Positions 17,173 through 26,425 of a stretch of DNA of 60,686 nt are shown in pieces. Position 1 is the stretch's first letter. Each line of letters begins with the position of its first letter. The position numbers were made by a program, and so were the translations under genes. This stretch comes from J051 sp040289295 (GTDB taxonomy: Bacteria; Armatimonadota; Fimbriimonadia; Fimbriimonadales; ATM1): contig PSLA01000014.1 of the NCBI GenBank assembly GCA_040289295.1, positions 1-60,686 of the forward strand. The letters are read 5' to 3'. The notes below the pieces were generated by a model. It searched no databases. It had not been told where the DNA came from and was given only the letters and a program-made list of their open reading frames with translations.

Positions 17173-17700
17173 TCACCTCGTGCGGCGTCGGACGACCAAA
17201 GCCGCAAGTCCCGCGCCTACTGCAAGCAGCGTTGCTGGCTCCGGGACGACACTAACGGTAAGAATGTACGGGCCATCTTGCCTGTGCTCCCCGCGAAATT
17301 GGCGATCACCATAGCCGGACACCGCTATGTAGTGAGTGCCCGTATAGGTCGCTTGCCAACGAATCGCTGACCCGAAGCCGGAACCGGCGTCATCGTTGAA
17401 AGCAAGCTCTTGGTGAGTGTCGTCGAATAGCCCGAGGATAGTGTCGGGGTCTGTGTATGGAGTCTCGATTGGTGTTGTGATGATGGTGATGAACTCACCT
17501 TGGAACAACTGAATCGAGAAGAAGTCCACATCCCCGCCACCAGCAGTGAGCGACATTACGCCCACGTCTGCCCAAGGCGCGGAGCCACGCGTAATCGCGT
17601 TCGCTTGCTCGAACGTGTTGTTGGGCTCCGTCTCGATAATTACGGCTCCTGCTACGGAGGCCAGAGTTGCGAGCCCCATTAGTGCTAACAGTCTCTTCAT
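17173..17700 (-). CDS. PEP-CTERM sorting-signal protein with a PPC-like domain
   Basis: The 175-residue protein starts with a signal peptide (KRLLALMGLATLASVAGA). The mature domain begins ETEPNNTFEQANAI, typical of bacterial pre-peptidase C-terminal (PPC) domains. It ends with the sorting signal VPEPATLLAVGAGLAAL followed by VVRRRTR: the PEP motif, a membrane helix and a basic tail. Exosortases recognise this signal, and a matching exosortase is encoded at 53204-54202. The protein is probably anchored or released at the surface, perhaps with exopolysaccharide. AAGGAG precedes ATG 17700; TATACT lies at 17754-17749 on the minus strand. Confidence 0.9.
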   Translation of the reverse strand: MKRLLALMGLATLASVAGAVIIETEPNNTFEQANAITRGSAPWADVGVMSLTAGGGDVDFFSIQLFQGEFITIITTPIETPYTDPDTILGLFDDTHQELAFNDDAGSGFGSAIRWQATYTGTHYIAVSGYGDRQFRGEHRQDGPYILTVSVVPEPATLLAVGAGLAALVVRRRTR

Positions 17701-17873
17701 TGGAGTTTCTCCTTCTTGCGCTCGGTCCTGGCGAGTCCGAGCAATCCAAGTATACCGCAGTCTGGCGAGCGCATGTGCCCGTTCCGGCAAGTTTTTCCCG
17801 TTGTGGCGGAAAAAACTGGTAAAAGTGCGTGGTTCCGGGCGCAGTTTTGGGTTCAGAACCGTCCCTTTACCAG

Positions 17874-19262
17874 ATGGTACGGAGACTTGGAGACGTTCTC
17901 GCGGCCTGGACCCGCCGCTGGGTGCCCGACCCGTTTATCTTCGTCATCCTACTAACCGTTGTTGCGTGCGGAATGGCACCGCTTTTCGGCAAGGCGGGTT
18001 TTTCTGTTGTTGACGCAATTGGAGCGTGGGGCGGGCGATTACGGGACGGTGCGGTCACGGCCGACGAGCAAGGAGTCTGGAAGTTTTTGGCTTTCTCCAT
18101 GCAGATGTGCCTGATCCTGGTTACTGGCCATGCTCTGGCAGCGACCAAGTTGGTCGGCGGGCTGATTCGTCGGATCGCTTCTAAGCCGAAGTCCACGGCG
18201 GGCGCGGCAGGCCTTACTGCCCTTGTTGCCGTGTGCGGCGCTTGGATCAACTGGGGCCTTGGCCTCATAGGTGGCGCGCTGCTCGCCCGCGAGATAGGTC
18301 GCGCTGCGCGAGCCGAAGGATGAGCATTACACTATCCGCTCGTCGTCGCGGCGGGATATGTTGGGTTGATGGTTTGGCACGGGGGCCTTTCGGGCACCGC
18401 GCCGTTCAAGATGACCCAGATGAAGGACGTCGTCGAGGTGCTGGGCGACAGGGCGCAGCAGGTTGGCGAGGTGCCCCTGAACCAGACGATTTTCTTGCCG
18501 TTGAACTTTGTTGTTACGGCGCTTGTTCTGCTTGTCGTTCCTCTACTGTTTGTCATGTTGGCTCCTCGCCACGAGGACCCTCACGAAGCAGCGCCTCTGC
18601 TTTCTGCATACGAGTCTGAGGCGGAGAGCCGTGACACGCCCGCCGATAGGATGAACCACTCTCCTTTGATCGCGTTCTTCGTTGTGGCGATTGGGGCTGC
18701 GTATCTTTTCCTTCTTGTTCCAAAGGTTGGTGTTTTTAGCATAGACATCAACATCATAATCTTGTTCTTTTTGTTGCTCGGATTGGCGCTTCACGGGTCG
18801 CCCGTGCGGTATGTGAATGCCATAGGTGAGGCGGCTGGCGGATGTGGTGGAATTATACTGCAGTTTCCCTTCTATGCCGGAATACAAGCCGTGCTGGCAG
18901 CGAGCGGCATCATTGCGATGGTGAGCAACTGGGTTGCCGAGCACGCCACAGCGCAGACGCTGCCGATGTTCACGTTTTTGTCTGCGGCGCTCGTCAATCT
19001 GTTCGTCCCCTCCGGCGGAGGCCAATGGGGGGTGCAAGGCCCGGTGGTCGTCGAGACTGCCCTCCAGTTAGGCTCGCCGCTCGGTGCGAACATCATGGCG
19101 CTCGCCTACGGTGACCAATGGACGAACATGCTGCAGCCTTTCTGGACGTTGCCCTTTCTATCGCTAACGGGTTTGCGCGCGCGAGACATCACTGGATACA
19201 CAGCGGCGGTAATGTTGCTCTCCGCGCCGCTATTCCTGGTTCCGCTACTCTTGATTCGCTAA
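17874..19262 (+). pseudogene. AtoE-like short-chain fatty acid transporter split by an in-frame TGA
   Basis: Read through one TGA at 18321-18323, this frame gives a ~460-residue multi-span membrane protein of the AtoE/TIGR00366 family. The first part starts VRRLGDVLAAWTRRWVPDPF and includes WINWGLGLIGGALLAREIG. After the stop the same frame continues ALHYPLVVAAGYVG and VWHGGLSGTAPFK, then FVPSGGGQWGVQGPVV and a final helix. Both halves are well conserved and no frameshift is needed, so the lesion is one nonsense codon or an assembly error. Start could also be GTG 17829. The 3' end overlaps convergent hisD by 18 nt. Substrates of the family are short-chain acids such as acetoacetate or butyrate. 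Confidence 0.82.
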
Positions 19263-20555
19263 CCGTTTGCGCACTCCATCGGCATGGGAGGGAAGGCGCT
19301 CTGACTCGGCGAGCGCTATCGTTGGTGCGGCAAGCGCCGACAGTCCTGCGTTGCACATGCGCGATACACTCATCACCTTCAAGAACTCGAGAACGCTCAG
19401 TGGCGACGCGAAGCGGGCGGCGCGAGCCGTCGGGAGCGTGTGGGACGCGCCGAGCAGGTAATCCCCCGCAGCCTGCGGCGTTCGGTCGCCCAGATACACG
19501 CATCCAGCGCATCGAACCAGCGGTAGCCAATCCTCAGGTTCTCGAACCATCAATGTGAGGTGCTCGGGGGCGATGCGGTTGGCAAGGTCGCAAGCGTCCT
19601 CTCGATTGTTGGCAAGGAAGAATGCGGAGTGGTCCCTAAGAGCGGCGAGGATGATGTCCCGGCGCTGAGCGGTCTTAGCCTGCTTGAGGGTTTCTGCCTT
19701 CACACTCTCCAAGAGCTCTTCTGAGAGAGCGATGACGAACCCGGCGCAGTCCTCGCCATGTTCGAGCTGTGTCAAGAGATCGGCGGCGACCCAGTCAGGG
19801 CTCGCGCCGTCATCAGCGAGGATACACACTTCGCTTGGGCCGGCATAGCAGTCAAGCCCAACGAGGCCCCATACCATCCTCTTTGCTGCGTTGACGTAGG
19901 CGTTCCCTGGCCCGACGATCTTGTCGACTCGCTCCATGCCGACGCCGAACGCCATGGCGGCAATCGCTTGCGCTCCGCCGAGTTTGTAAACCTCGTGGAT
20001 GCCAAGTTCCGCGCACGCGAAGAGCACCGATGAGGGGAGGCTGCTGTCTCTATTTGGTGGGCAACAGACCACTATCTGCTCAACGCCTGCAATAAGCGCC
20101 GGGACGCAGTTCATGACTACGGAGCTGGGATAGTCCGCCTTGCCGCCGGGAACGTAAACCCCGACGCGCCGGATTGGCACCAGCTTCTGTCCCATCCTGT
20201 TGCCATGTTCATCTTCGAACGCCCAGGCGCCGCTTGCATCCCATCCTTGCGAGAGAACGCGCATCTGCTCCTTGTGGAAGCGCCTGACGCGGGCGATCGC
20301 AAATAGGATCTCCTCAGCGACCGTGGTTTGGGCGTCGGAAAGCTCTTGTTCGGACACTTTGATGCTTTGGATGTCTGGGGCGTCGAACTTGCGCGTATAG
20401 TCGAGCAGCGCGCTCTCGCCGAGGAAGCGCACCTGTTCTACAATCTTTCTTGCTGCCCGTTCTGCCTCTTCGTTTAGCAGCGTGTTCTGCCGGTTAATGA
20501 CGCTTTCGACTGCGCTTGGCGTATCGGCGCCGAGGTACACGGTTCGAAGTCTCAT
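19245..20555 (-). CDS. hisD: histidinol dehydrogenase
   Basis: This 436-residue zinc enzyme performs the last two oxidations of histidine synthesis, histidinol to histidine with NAD. Family signatures are clear: PIRRVGVYVPGGKADYPSSV, KLGGAQAIAAMAFG, KIVGPGNAYVNAAKR, the GPSEVCILAD segment, LLTQLEHGEDC with Gln and His metal ligands, and APEHLTLM. Length matches the family. Its ATG overlaps the gltX stop (ATGA), so it is translated as the second gene of a gltX-hisD unit. Other his genes are not in the window. Confidence 0.96.
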   Translation of the reverse strand: MRLRTVYLGADTPSAVESVINRQNTLLNEEAERAARKIVEQVRFLGESALLDYTRKFDAPDIQSIKVSEQELSDAQTTVAEEILFAIARVRRFHKEQMRVLSQGWDASGAWAFEDEHGNRMGQKLVPIRRVGVYVPGGKADYPSSVVMNCVPALIAGVEQIVVCCPPNRDSSLPSSVLFACAELGIHEVYKLGGAQAIAAMAFGVGMERVDKIVGPGNAYVNAAKRMVWGLVGLDCYAGPSEVCILADDGASPDWVAADLLTQLEHGEDCAGFVIALSEELLESVKAETLKQAKTAQRRDIILAALRDHSAFFLANNREDACDLANRIAPEHLTLMVREPEDWLPLVRCAGCVYLGDRTPQAAGDYLLGASHTLPTARAARFASPLSVLEFLKVMSVSRMCNAGLSALAAPTIALAESERLPSHADGVRKRLANQE

Positions 20556-22048
20556 TTCGTTCTTGATGCGAGCTGCTCCTTGACGCTTTTGAGGCGAGCC
20601 ACGATGCGGCTGGGTCCGAGCACCGCCATCAACTCGAAGAGCCCCGGCCCTTTCGTGCGTCCCGTCAAGGCGACTCTAAGCGGGTGAATCGCGTCCGCGC
20701 GCTTCTGCAGGCCAACGGATTCGGTGCTCTCGTTGACAACCTGCTCCATTTGGTCAATGGTGCGCTTGTCCTCGACTCGGGCGAGCACGGCGTCGAGAAG
20801 TGCTGGGACGTAATCTCTTGTGAGCCACTTGTTGAAGCCGTCATCGTCCATCGGCGGCTCTGTTAGGAAGAGAAACTCTGTAGCGGAGGCGAACTCGGAG
20901 AGTAGCCGCACTCGCTCCTGTTCCAGCGCGAGCGCGGCGGTTACGTACTCGCGCGACTCGTTCTCGAACGCCCCGCCGAGCGTTCTTGCGGAAGGGGACG
21001 TTCGATACTCCTCATCCTGCGTCGTGAAGTGAAATTGTTTCACGGTCTCGTACAAAGCGTCAGGCGAGAGGTCGCGGATGTACAGGCCGTTCATCCACTG
21101 TAGCTTCGCGATGTCGAACACGCCCGGGTTGGGCTGGATGCGGTCAATCGAGAACGCCTCCGCCATCTCGTTGAGTGACATCTTCTCCCGTTCATCACCG
21201 GGCGACCACCCGATGAGTGCAATGAAGTTTGCAACAGCCGCCGCGAGATATCCCTTGTCTCGATAGTCGAGGCAACGCGTGTCCCCGTGGCGCTTGCTCA
21301 ACTTCGCGCCGTCGGGTCCTTTGATGATCGGGGCGTGCGCGAATACGGGCATCTCCCAGCCGAGCGAGCGATACAGAACCACATGCTTCGGCGTCGATGA
21401 GATCCATTCGTCGCCGCGTATCACGTGCGTTATGCCCTGCTCGTGATCGTCCACGACGTTGGCGAGATGATATGTGGGGAAGCCGTCCGTTTTAAGAAGC
21501 ACCTGATCGTCTACGAGTTTGGCTTCCACGCTTACAACTCCGCGCACGGCGTCTTCAAACCTGATCTCGCCTTCGAGGGGCATCGCCAGGCGCACGACGA
21601 ACGGCCGCCCCTCCGCAGCCAATGCTTCAAGCTCTTCGGCTTTCCGGAACCTACAGCGGCGATCGTAGCCGGTGGGCATGTTGTTGATGCGCTGGAACTC
21701 GCGCATCTCCCGGAGCTCCTGTGGCGTGCAGTAGCATCGGTATGCAGCGCCAGAGTCGAGCAGTTTCTCTGCTATAGAGTGATACAGTGTGAGTCGCTCG
21801 CTTTGGAAGTACGGGCCGAAATCGCCGCCAACGTCGGGACCTTCGTTCCACTGCAGTCCAAGCCATCGAAGACTTTCGAGGATCTCCTCGACGGCACCTG
21901 GAACCTCGCGCGCTTTGTCGGTGTCTTCGATTCGAACGAGGAACGCACCGCCGTGCCGCCGTGCCATCAGGTAGTTGAATAAGGCCGTCCGAATGTTGCC
22001 GACGTGCGGGCTTCCGGTTGGGGACGGGGCGTAGCGAACGCGTACCAT
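20552..22048 (-). CDS. gltX: glutamyl-tRNA synthetase
   Basis: This 498-residue class I synthetase charges tRNA-Glu. It begins VRVRYAPSPTGSPHVGNIRT, containing the HIGH-type motif (HVGN), and has KLSKRHGD (KMSKS-type) in the middle, followed by the anticodon-binding helical domains. Length is normal. TATCCT (22065-22060 on the minus strand) lies 11 nt before the ATG. It is divergent from the Clp-N fusion gene, sharing a 53-nt intergenic region, and is followed by overlapping hisD. Confidence 0.96.
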   Translation of the reverse strand: MVRVRYAPSPTGSPHVGNIRTALFNYLMARRHGGAFLVRIEDTDKAREVPGAVEEILESLRWLGLQWNEGPDVGGDFGPYFQSERLTLYHSIAEKLLDSGAAYRCYCTPQELREMREFQRINNMPTGYDRRCRFRKAEELEALAAEGRPFVVRLAMPLEGEIRFEDAVRGVVSVEAKLVDDQVLLKTDGFPTYHLANVVDDHEQGITHVIRGDEWISSTPKHVVLYRSLGWEMPVFAHAPIIKGPDGAKLSKRHGDTRCLDYRDKGYLAAAVANFIALIGWSPGDEREKMSLNEMAEAFSIDRIQPNPGVFDIAKLQWMNGLYIRDLSPDALYETVKQFHFTTQDEEYRTSPSARTLGGAFENESREYVTAALALEQERVRLLSEFASATEFLFLTEPPMDDDGFNKWLTRDYVPALLDAVLARVEDKRTIDQMEQVVNESTESVGLQKRADAIHPLRVALTGRTKGPGLFELMAVLGPSRIVARLKSVKEQLASRTK

Positions 22049-22101
22049 GCGGGGCGCAGAGGATACCCACCGCGAGCGAGGCGTATATACTCTCAGCGCA
22101 C

Positions 22102-23106
22102 ATGGCGGAACTTACAGAACGCGCCGGCAACGCACTCAACGCTGCGCAGCGAAAGGCTCGTGAGTCGGGGGCAAGATCTGTTGCAGTCGAACACCTGCTC
22201 GCCGGTTTGTTGGAGCAGCGCGACAGCGTAGCGGTCGCCGCCGTTAGGGCGTTAGGCTTGGACATATCGCGGCTTGAGCGAGAGGTTGGACGGCTGATTC
22301 AGAGTTCAGAGCCAGAGCCGCTGCCCCTCTCGGAGCGTCTCCAGTCCGTGGTAGACCTTGCGGCGAAGGAGAGCAGGCGCGTCGGCGAGAACGCGATCGG
22401 CACTGAGCATTTGCTTATCGCAATCCTGCGGGAAGGTGACAGCCTGGCCTCGCGCGCGATACAGAAGCTTGGCGTGTCGGCAGACGGATTGCGTGCGGTG
22501 CTCTCCCGATTGGAGCCAGGTGCCGCTCCTGCGTCTTCCCGCGTCCGCGGCCGGGTCGCCAGGCAAGATTCCGTGCTCGCCGTGATCGACGTTCAGGACC
22601 CGTTCCTCGCGCCAATCCTGCAGAGAGAGAAGGTGGTAGCGCGCTGCGCGTTCCTGGTCGAGGTCGCGGGTTTGCTCGACGTGCCCATCGTGGTGACCGA
22701 GCAGTACCGAGAACGTATGGGCGAGACAACGGAGGCAATCCGTCGGTTGCTTCCTCCCGGCGTCGTCCGAAGGGACAAGCTGTGCTTCTCCTCGTTTCGC
22801 GCGGGAGGCTTCGAGGACGAGCTCGCTGCGCTTGCTCGACGGGACGTCGTCATCGTGGGAATCGAGTCGCACATCTGCGTAACGCAGACGGCACTCGACC
22901 TACAGGCTGCCGGCTATCGCGTATACGTCTGTGAGGATGCAACCGCGGCCCGGCCGCCCGATGCTCACGGCATCGCGATGAGGCGCCTTTGCCACGCCGG
23001 CGTCACCGTCGTGCACAGCGAGTCGGTTGCCTACGAGTGGCTTGACTCAGCTGGGACTGACACGTTCAAGCAAGCGCTCGCTATCGTAAAGCGGTACGCG
23101 AGCTAA
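22102..23106 (+). CDS. Clp N-terminal domain fused to an isochorismatase-like hydrolase
   Basis: This 334-residue protein joins two families. Residues 1-~140 are a double Clp repeat (AELTERAGNALNAAQRKARE, VAVEHLLAGLLEQ, then IGTEHLLIAILREGDS), the substrate or adaptor-binding domain of ClpC/ClpB. No AAA module follows. Residues ~155-325 form a cysteine hydrolase with the likely triad Asp163 (VIDVQDPF), Lys226 (RRDKLCFSSF) and Cys259 (GIESHICVTQTALDL). Isochorismatase-like enzymes hydrolyse vinyl ethers, amides or small nitrogen compounds. ATG 22102 begins the Clp domain and has TATACT (22086-22091) ending 10 nt upstream. The combination is unusual; a regulated or degraded enzyme is one possibility. 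Confidence 0.88.
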   Translation: MAELTERAGNALNAAQRKARESGARSVAVEHLLAGLLEQRDSVAVAAVRALGLDISRLEREVGRLIQSSEPEPLPLSERLQSVVDLAAKESRRVGENAIGTEHLLIAILREGDSLASRAIQKLGVSADGLRAVLSRLEPGAAPASSRVRGRVARQDSVLAVIDVQDPFLAPILQREKVVARCAFLVEVAGLLDVPIVVTEQYRERMGETTEAIRRLLPPGVVRRDKLCFSSFRAGGFEDELAALARRDVVIVGIESHICVTQTALDLQAAGYRVYVCEDATAARPPDAHGIAMRRLCHAGVTVVHSESVAYEWLDSAGTDTFKQALAIVKRYAS

Positions 23107-23110
23107 GGAC

Positions 23111-25444
23111 CTACCTGCGCTTCGCAACGAGGCACACCGCGAGCAGGTACGCTTCCGGTATCGGGATGCCTGCGAGCAGCAGCAGGTCGTCGTCACCGGT
23201 TGCATCCGCGAGCATGCGAATCGCGCCTTGCTCGTCGCCGGCGTGGTAGGCGCGAAGGGCGCCTTCCGCAGCCTGAAAGGAGCGTTTCGAGTTACCATCT
23301 CGCGTATGGATTCCCGCATTTGCCCGCCTCATCAACTCGCGGTCCAGCGCCACCGGATCAAGGAGAAGATAGCGATACAGATCGTCCTCTACTTGCAGGA
23401 GCCTCGCAGCGCCCAAAAGGCAGCGGCGACGACCCAACTGGCTCTTCGCCCGCAACGCTGCCCAGAGGATGGCTTCGAGGTCGCTTCTGTCGCCGCACAC
23501 GGCAAGGGCGTATGCGATTTCCGGGAGCGTCTCGTCCGTCGCCTCGCTCAACGCGACGCGAAGACGAGGGGCGGCCTCAGCGAGAGCGAGATTTGCGCAC
23601 GCTTGCGCCGCCGCAAGCCTCACCGACGGGGAGCGGTCGTCCAGCGCGCCCAGCACGGTGGGCGCGCACTCCCTGTCGCCGATGTCTCCCAGCGCGTGCA
23701 AGGCTGAGTAGCGCAACTCGTCGTCCTCGTCCTTCGCGGCGAGCAAAAGGGCCGACACTGCTTTGGAGCTGCGCAGGTCGCCCAGCGCCCGTGCGCATGC
23801 GCTCCGAAGAGGGAACTTCGTGTCCGAGAGAAGTTCGCAAAGGGTTGGGACGGCTGTTTCGTCGCCAATTGCGGCGATCGCCTCCAGCGCGTTCTCATCC
23901 ACGAGGTATGGGTGTGACCGAGCGAAGTGAAGCAGGGCGCCGAGGGCCGAGGTGCCTCCGACCTCGCGCAAGCCCTGTGTCGCGAGTCGTCGAACGCTCG
24001 GAGAGGGGTCGTTCAGCAGGCTGATCAATTCGCGTTCGGCAAAGCGCATCCGCGCGTGCACCAGCTTGCGCAGCGCCTCCTCACGCTTTCGGGGTTCGGG
24101 TGTTTGAGCCAGGCGTCGCAGCGCCAGAACGCCGCGGGGCCTCACACCCCACACCTGGAGCAGGAACTCGCGAATTCGCATCGAGGTCGGGTCGTGAACA
24201 CCGAACAGGAAGAGGATGGCGACGATGCGCAACGCAGAGTTGGCGCTGAAGAGGATGTCGTACTGTAGTTTCTGTGGCAAGCCTTGCGAGAGCTGCATGA
24301 ACATTCCGCCTATAAGAGGGGCGAGGCCGCCGACAAGCGTCATGACTGCTTGCGCCAAGCCGATTCCCTGTGCTCGCATGGAGGGAGGAGTTACTGCGAG
24401 CACGATGTTGCCCTGGCCCACGATGACGCCGGTCCAGGAGAAACCGGCCGCTATGTGCCCAATGATGAGCACGGTGTAGTTCCACGTAATGGCTCCAGGC
24501 TGGGCGATTACCCACGATAACGGCCCGAGCGCGAGAAGAATTCCGCTGATGAAGAGAACTGGTTTGTTGCCGTACTTGTCGCTTAAGTAGCCCCACAGCG
24601 GCGCCGAGAGGAGCGTCGCGACTGCGTGTGCGGCCGCGAAGATCTGGAAGTCAAAGAATGAGAGGCTAAGCACCTCGCGTCCATACTTGAAGAAGAACGG
24701 TGCGGCGATCGCTTGGCCAATGAGGAACACGATGAGGAACAGAAGCAAGCGTCGGAACGGTCGGTGGCTCAGCGGCGAGGTGAGGTCCTTCCAGCTTTCC
24801 CTCAGGCTTCCCGACGCGACGCGCTCTCGATAGGCGTCCGGCATGCGAATGAAGAAGAGAAAGCTTATTAGCCCGAACAGAACGCCTGTGGCGAAGATGA
24901 TGCTCAGCCCGAGGTCGTACCGGTTCGCCCTCTGCATTGCGTCGAGACCCAGGCTCGCCGGAAAACCGATGAGAACGCTGACCACGGTTGCGATGGCATG
25001 TCTACGAGCAAAGTACCAGCCTCGGTGGGATTCGGGGACCAACCAACTCAGCCAGGCGTTGTATGTTGCGTTGACGAGAAACACCGCTGCCGAGGAGATC
25101 ACCACGCAAAGAATGAACACCTCCAGCCGAGGAAACGACTCCGGTAGCAGCGGCAGCGCGATCGCAGGCAACCATGCGATCTTCCAGGTCAGCCATCCAG
25201 GGGCAATGAAGCGTTTATAACTGCGCGAGCGTTCGCCGAGTTGGCTCCCTGGAATCTGCAGGATTCCGATGAGCGCAGGCAAAGCGAGAATAAGTGAATA
25301 CAAAAAAGGACCGGCACCGAGGGCAAGGGCGAACGCCGCCTGGAAGTTCCCGCCTACCAACGCCGCAAAAGCCGTGGCGAAAGCGAGGTCCCAATTCGCC
25401 GTCGTCAAAGCGCGGAGGTTGGTGAGGCGGTCTTCGGCGCGCAT
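23111..25444 (-). CDS. MFS transporter fused to C-terminal HEAT repeats
   Basis: This 777-residue protein has a major facilitator N-terminal domain (about residues 1-425) with ~12 hydrophobic segments; LWGYLSDKYGNKPVLFISG is the MFS loop 2-3/8-9 type motif. From ~440 to ~700 there are HEAT/PBS-lyase-type repeats, for example DPSPSVRRLATQGLREVGG, FPLRSACARALGDL, DDELRYSALHALGDIGD and RSPSVRLAAAQACANLA. HEAT arrays bind proteins, so the cytoplasmic tail may gate the transporter or dock partners. The substrate is unknown. TAATAT (25459-25454, minus strand) ends 9 nt before the ATG. It ends 4 nt after the stop of the convergent Clp fusion. Confidence 0.88.
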   Translation of the reverse strand: MRAEDRLTNLRALTTANWDLAFATAFAALVGGNFQAAFALALGAGPFLYSLILALPALIGILQIPGSQLGERSRSYKRFIAPGWLTWKIAWLPAIALPLLPESFPRLEVFILCVVISSAAVFLVNATYNAWLSWLVPESHRGWYFARRHAIATVVSVLIGFPASLGLDAMQRANRYDLGLSIIFATGVLFGLISFLFFIRMPDAYRERVASGSLRESWKDLTSPLSHRPFRRLLLFLIVFLIGQAIAAPFFFKYGREVLSLSFFDFQIFAAAHAVATLLSAPLWGYLSDKYGNKPVLFISGILLALGPLSWVIAQPGAITWNYTVLIIGHIAAGFSWTGVIVGQGNIVLAVTPPSMRAQGIGLAQAVMTLVGGLAPLIGGMFMQLSQGLPQKLQYDILFSANSALRIVAILFLFGVHDPTSMRIREFLLQVWGVRPRGVLALRRLAQTPEPRKREEALRKLVHARMRFAERELISLLNDPSPSVRRLATQGLREVGGTSALGALLHFARSHPYLVDENALEAIAAIGDETAVPTLCELLSDTKFPLRSACARALGDLRSSKAVSALLLAAKDEDDELRYSALHALGDIGDRECAPTVLGALDDRSPSVRLAAAQACANLALAEAAPRLRVALSEATDETLPEIAYALAVCGDRSDLEAILWAALRAKSQLGRRRCLLGAARLLQVEDDLYRYLLLDPVALDRELMRRANAGIHTRDGNSKRSFQAAEGALRAYHAGDEQGAIRMLADATGDDDLLLLAGIPIPEAYLLAVCLVAKRR

Positions 25445-25508
25445 GCGCCGCGCATATTACACCGCATCACCGGAGAGTGCGTCTGCGCGCAACATCCGCC
25501 CACGGAAA

Positions 25509-25630
25509 GGGAGGGCGAGCGTCTCGCGACCCTTTTCACAAGCGAGATCGTGTTCGCGAGGACGCTCACGCTCCCTAAGATGTACATCTGTAGGTTCGTT
25601 TCCCCAGGGAGGGCCAACGTCCCGCGAGCC
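25509..25630 (-). repeat. interspersed palindromic repeat, copy B (inverted, with extra right arm)
   Basis: The full element spans 25509-25576 in the opposite orientation to copies A and C: CGCGAGGACGCTCACGCTC is the complement of the left arm. A degenerate extra right arm follows at 25606-25630. The interval 25445-25645 otherwise holds only the promoter of the MFS gene. Confidence 0.72.
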
Positions 25631-25645
25631 TGCTGGCGGTCCTTG

Positions 25646-26422
25646 TCAGAATTGATCTGTCATAAACATCTGAGGAACAAAAGGGAACGCCCGTCCCATC
25701 AACAGCATCTCCTGCTTCGCGCCAGTGGTTGGGATGCCAAGCATTTCCGCCATGCTCTTGAGTCCAAGGAATTCTTGTTCCTGCGAAAGCGGCAAGCCTT
25801 CGTAAGCGGGCAGCATTTCTCGAACTTTGAACGGCTCGCAGACAACGTAGCTGTCTCGCGTCGCCATCACAATCTTCATCGACCATGACCAGAACCTCCA
25901 GCGCTGCTCGTCCCGCAGCAGGCGAGTGTGGTCTTGACGTGCCCACGCTGCGTAGCGCGTTTGGGTCTCTTCGATCGTCAGGGTTGTCCAGTCGTGGCGC
26001 TCTTCCATAGGGTCAAGGGCAACACTGACTACGGTGTCGAGCGTTTCGAATCCAGCGCGGCGATAGAGCGCCTCGTTTCTGGCGAAAAGTAGTGCGGCGC
26101 CCTCTCCTCGTGTGTCCGATTCCTTTAACACGTGCCGTAGCAGCATCGTAGCGAACCCCTTGCAGCGGTCGCGCTTTCGTGTTGCGACACCTGCGATGCC
26201 GATTCCGCGAAAGTTTGCGAAAAGCAGCGGCACTGTGGTGAGGCAGGACACCATCCGCTCGCCTTCGAAGAGCGCCCACTTGCGGTCGAGGTCAAAGAAC
26301 GGCTCGCTTCGAAAGACGTTCTCGGCGCGTGCCGGGTTGAGGTCGAACACGTCGCACAGCAGTGCGAGGAAAGCGGGCGTCTCGTGCTCGCGGATCGTGC
26401 GAACGACAGCGGTAATCCCCAT
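25646..26422 (-). CDS. GNAT-family N-acetyltransferase
   Basis: This 258-residue protein has an N-terminal GNAT domain: IGIAGVATRKRDRCKGFATM is the strand 4 and acetyl-CoA-binding motif (RxxGxA type), followed by ALLFARNEALYRRAGFET, the motif B region with the usual Tyr. The remaining ~120 residues resemble the second half of Eis-like acetyltransferases. The acceptor is unknown. It begins 3 nt after the cdaR stop, so it is probably the third gene of the cdaA-cdaR unit. Confidence 0.8.
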   Translation of the reverse strand: MGITAVVRTIREHETPAFLALLCDVFDLNPARAENVFRSEPFFDLDRKWALFEGERMVSCLTTVPLLFANFRGIGIAGVATRKRDRCKGFATMLLRHVLKESDTRGEGAALLFARNEALYRRAGFETLDTVVSVALDPMEERHDWTTLTIEETQTRYAAWARQDHTRLLRDEQRWRFWSWSMKIVMATRDSYVVCEPFKVREMLPAYEGLPLSQEQEFLGLKSMAEMLGIPTTGAKQEMLLMGRAFPFVPQMFMTDQF

Positions 26423-26425
26423 CCG

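Noticed and set aside
18321..18323. Second selenocysteine codon in the AtoE-like gene
   Set aside because: The family has no redox Cys at this position, no CxxU context is present, and only a weak 4-bp stem follows, so a nonsense mutation or an error fits better.
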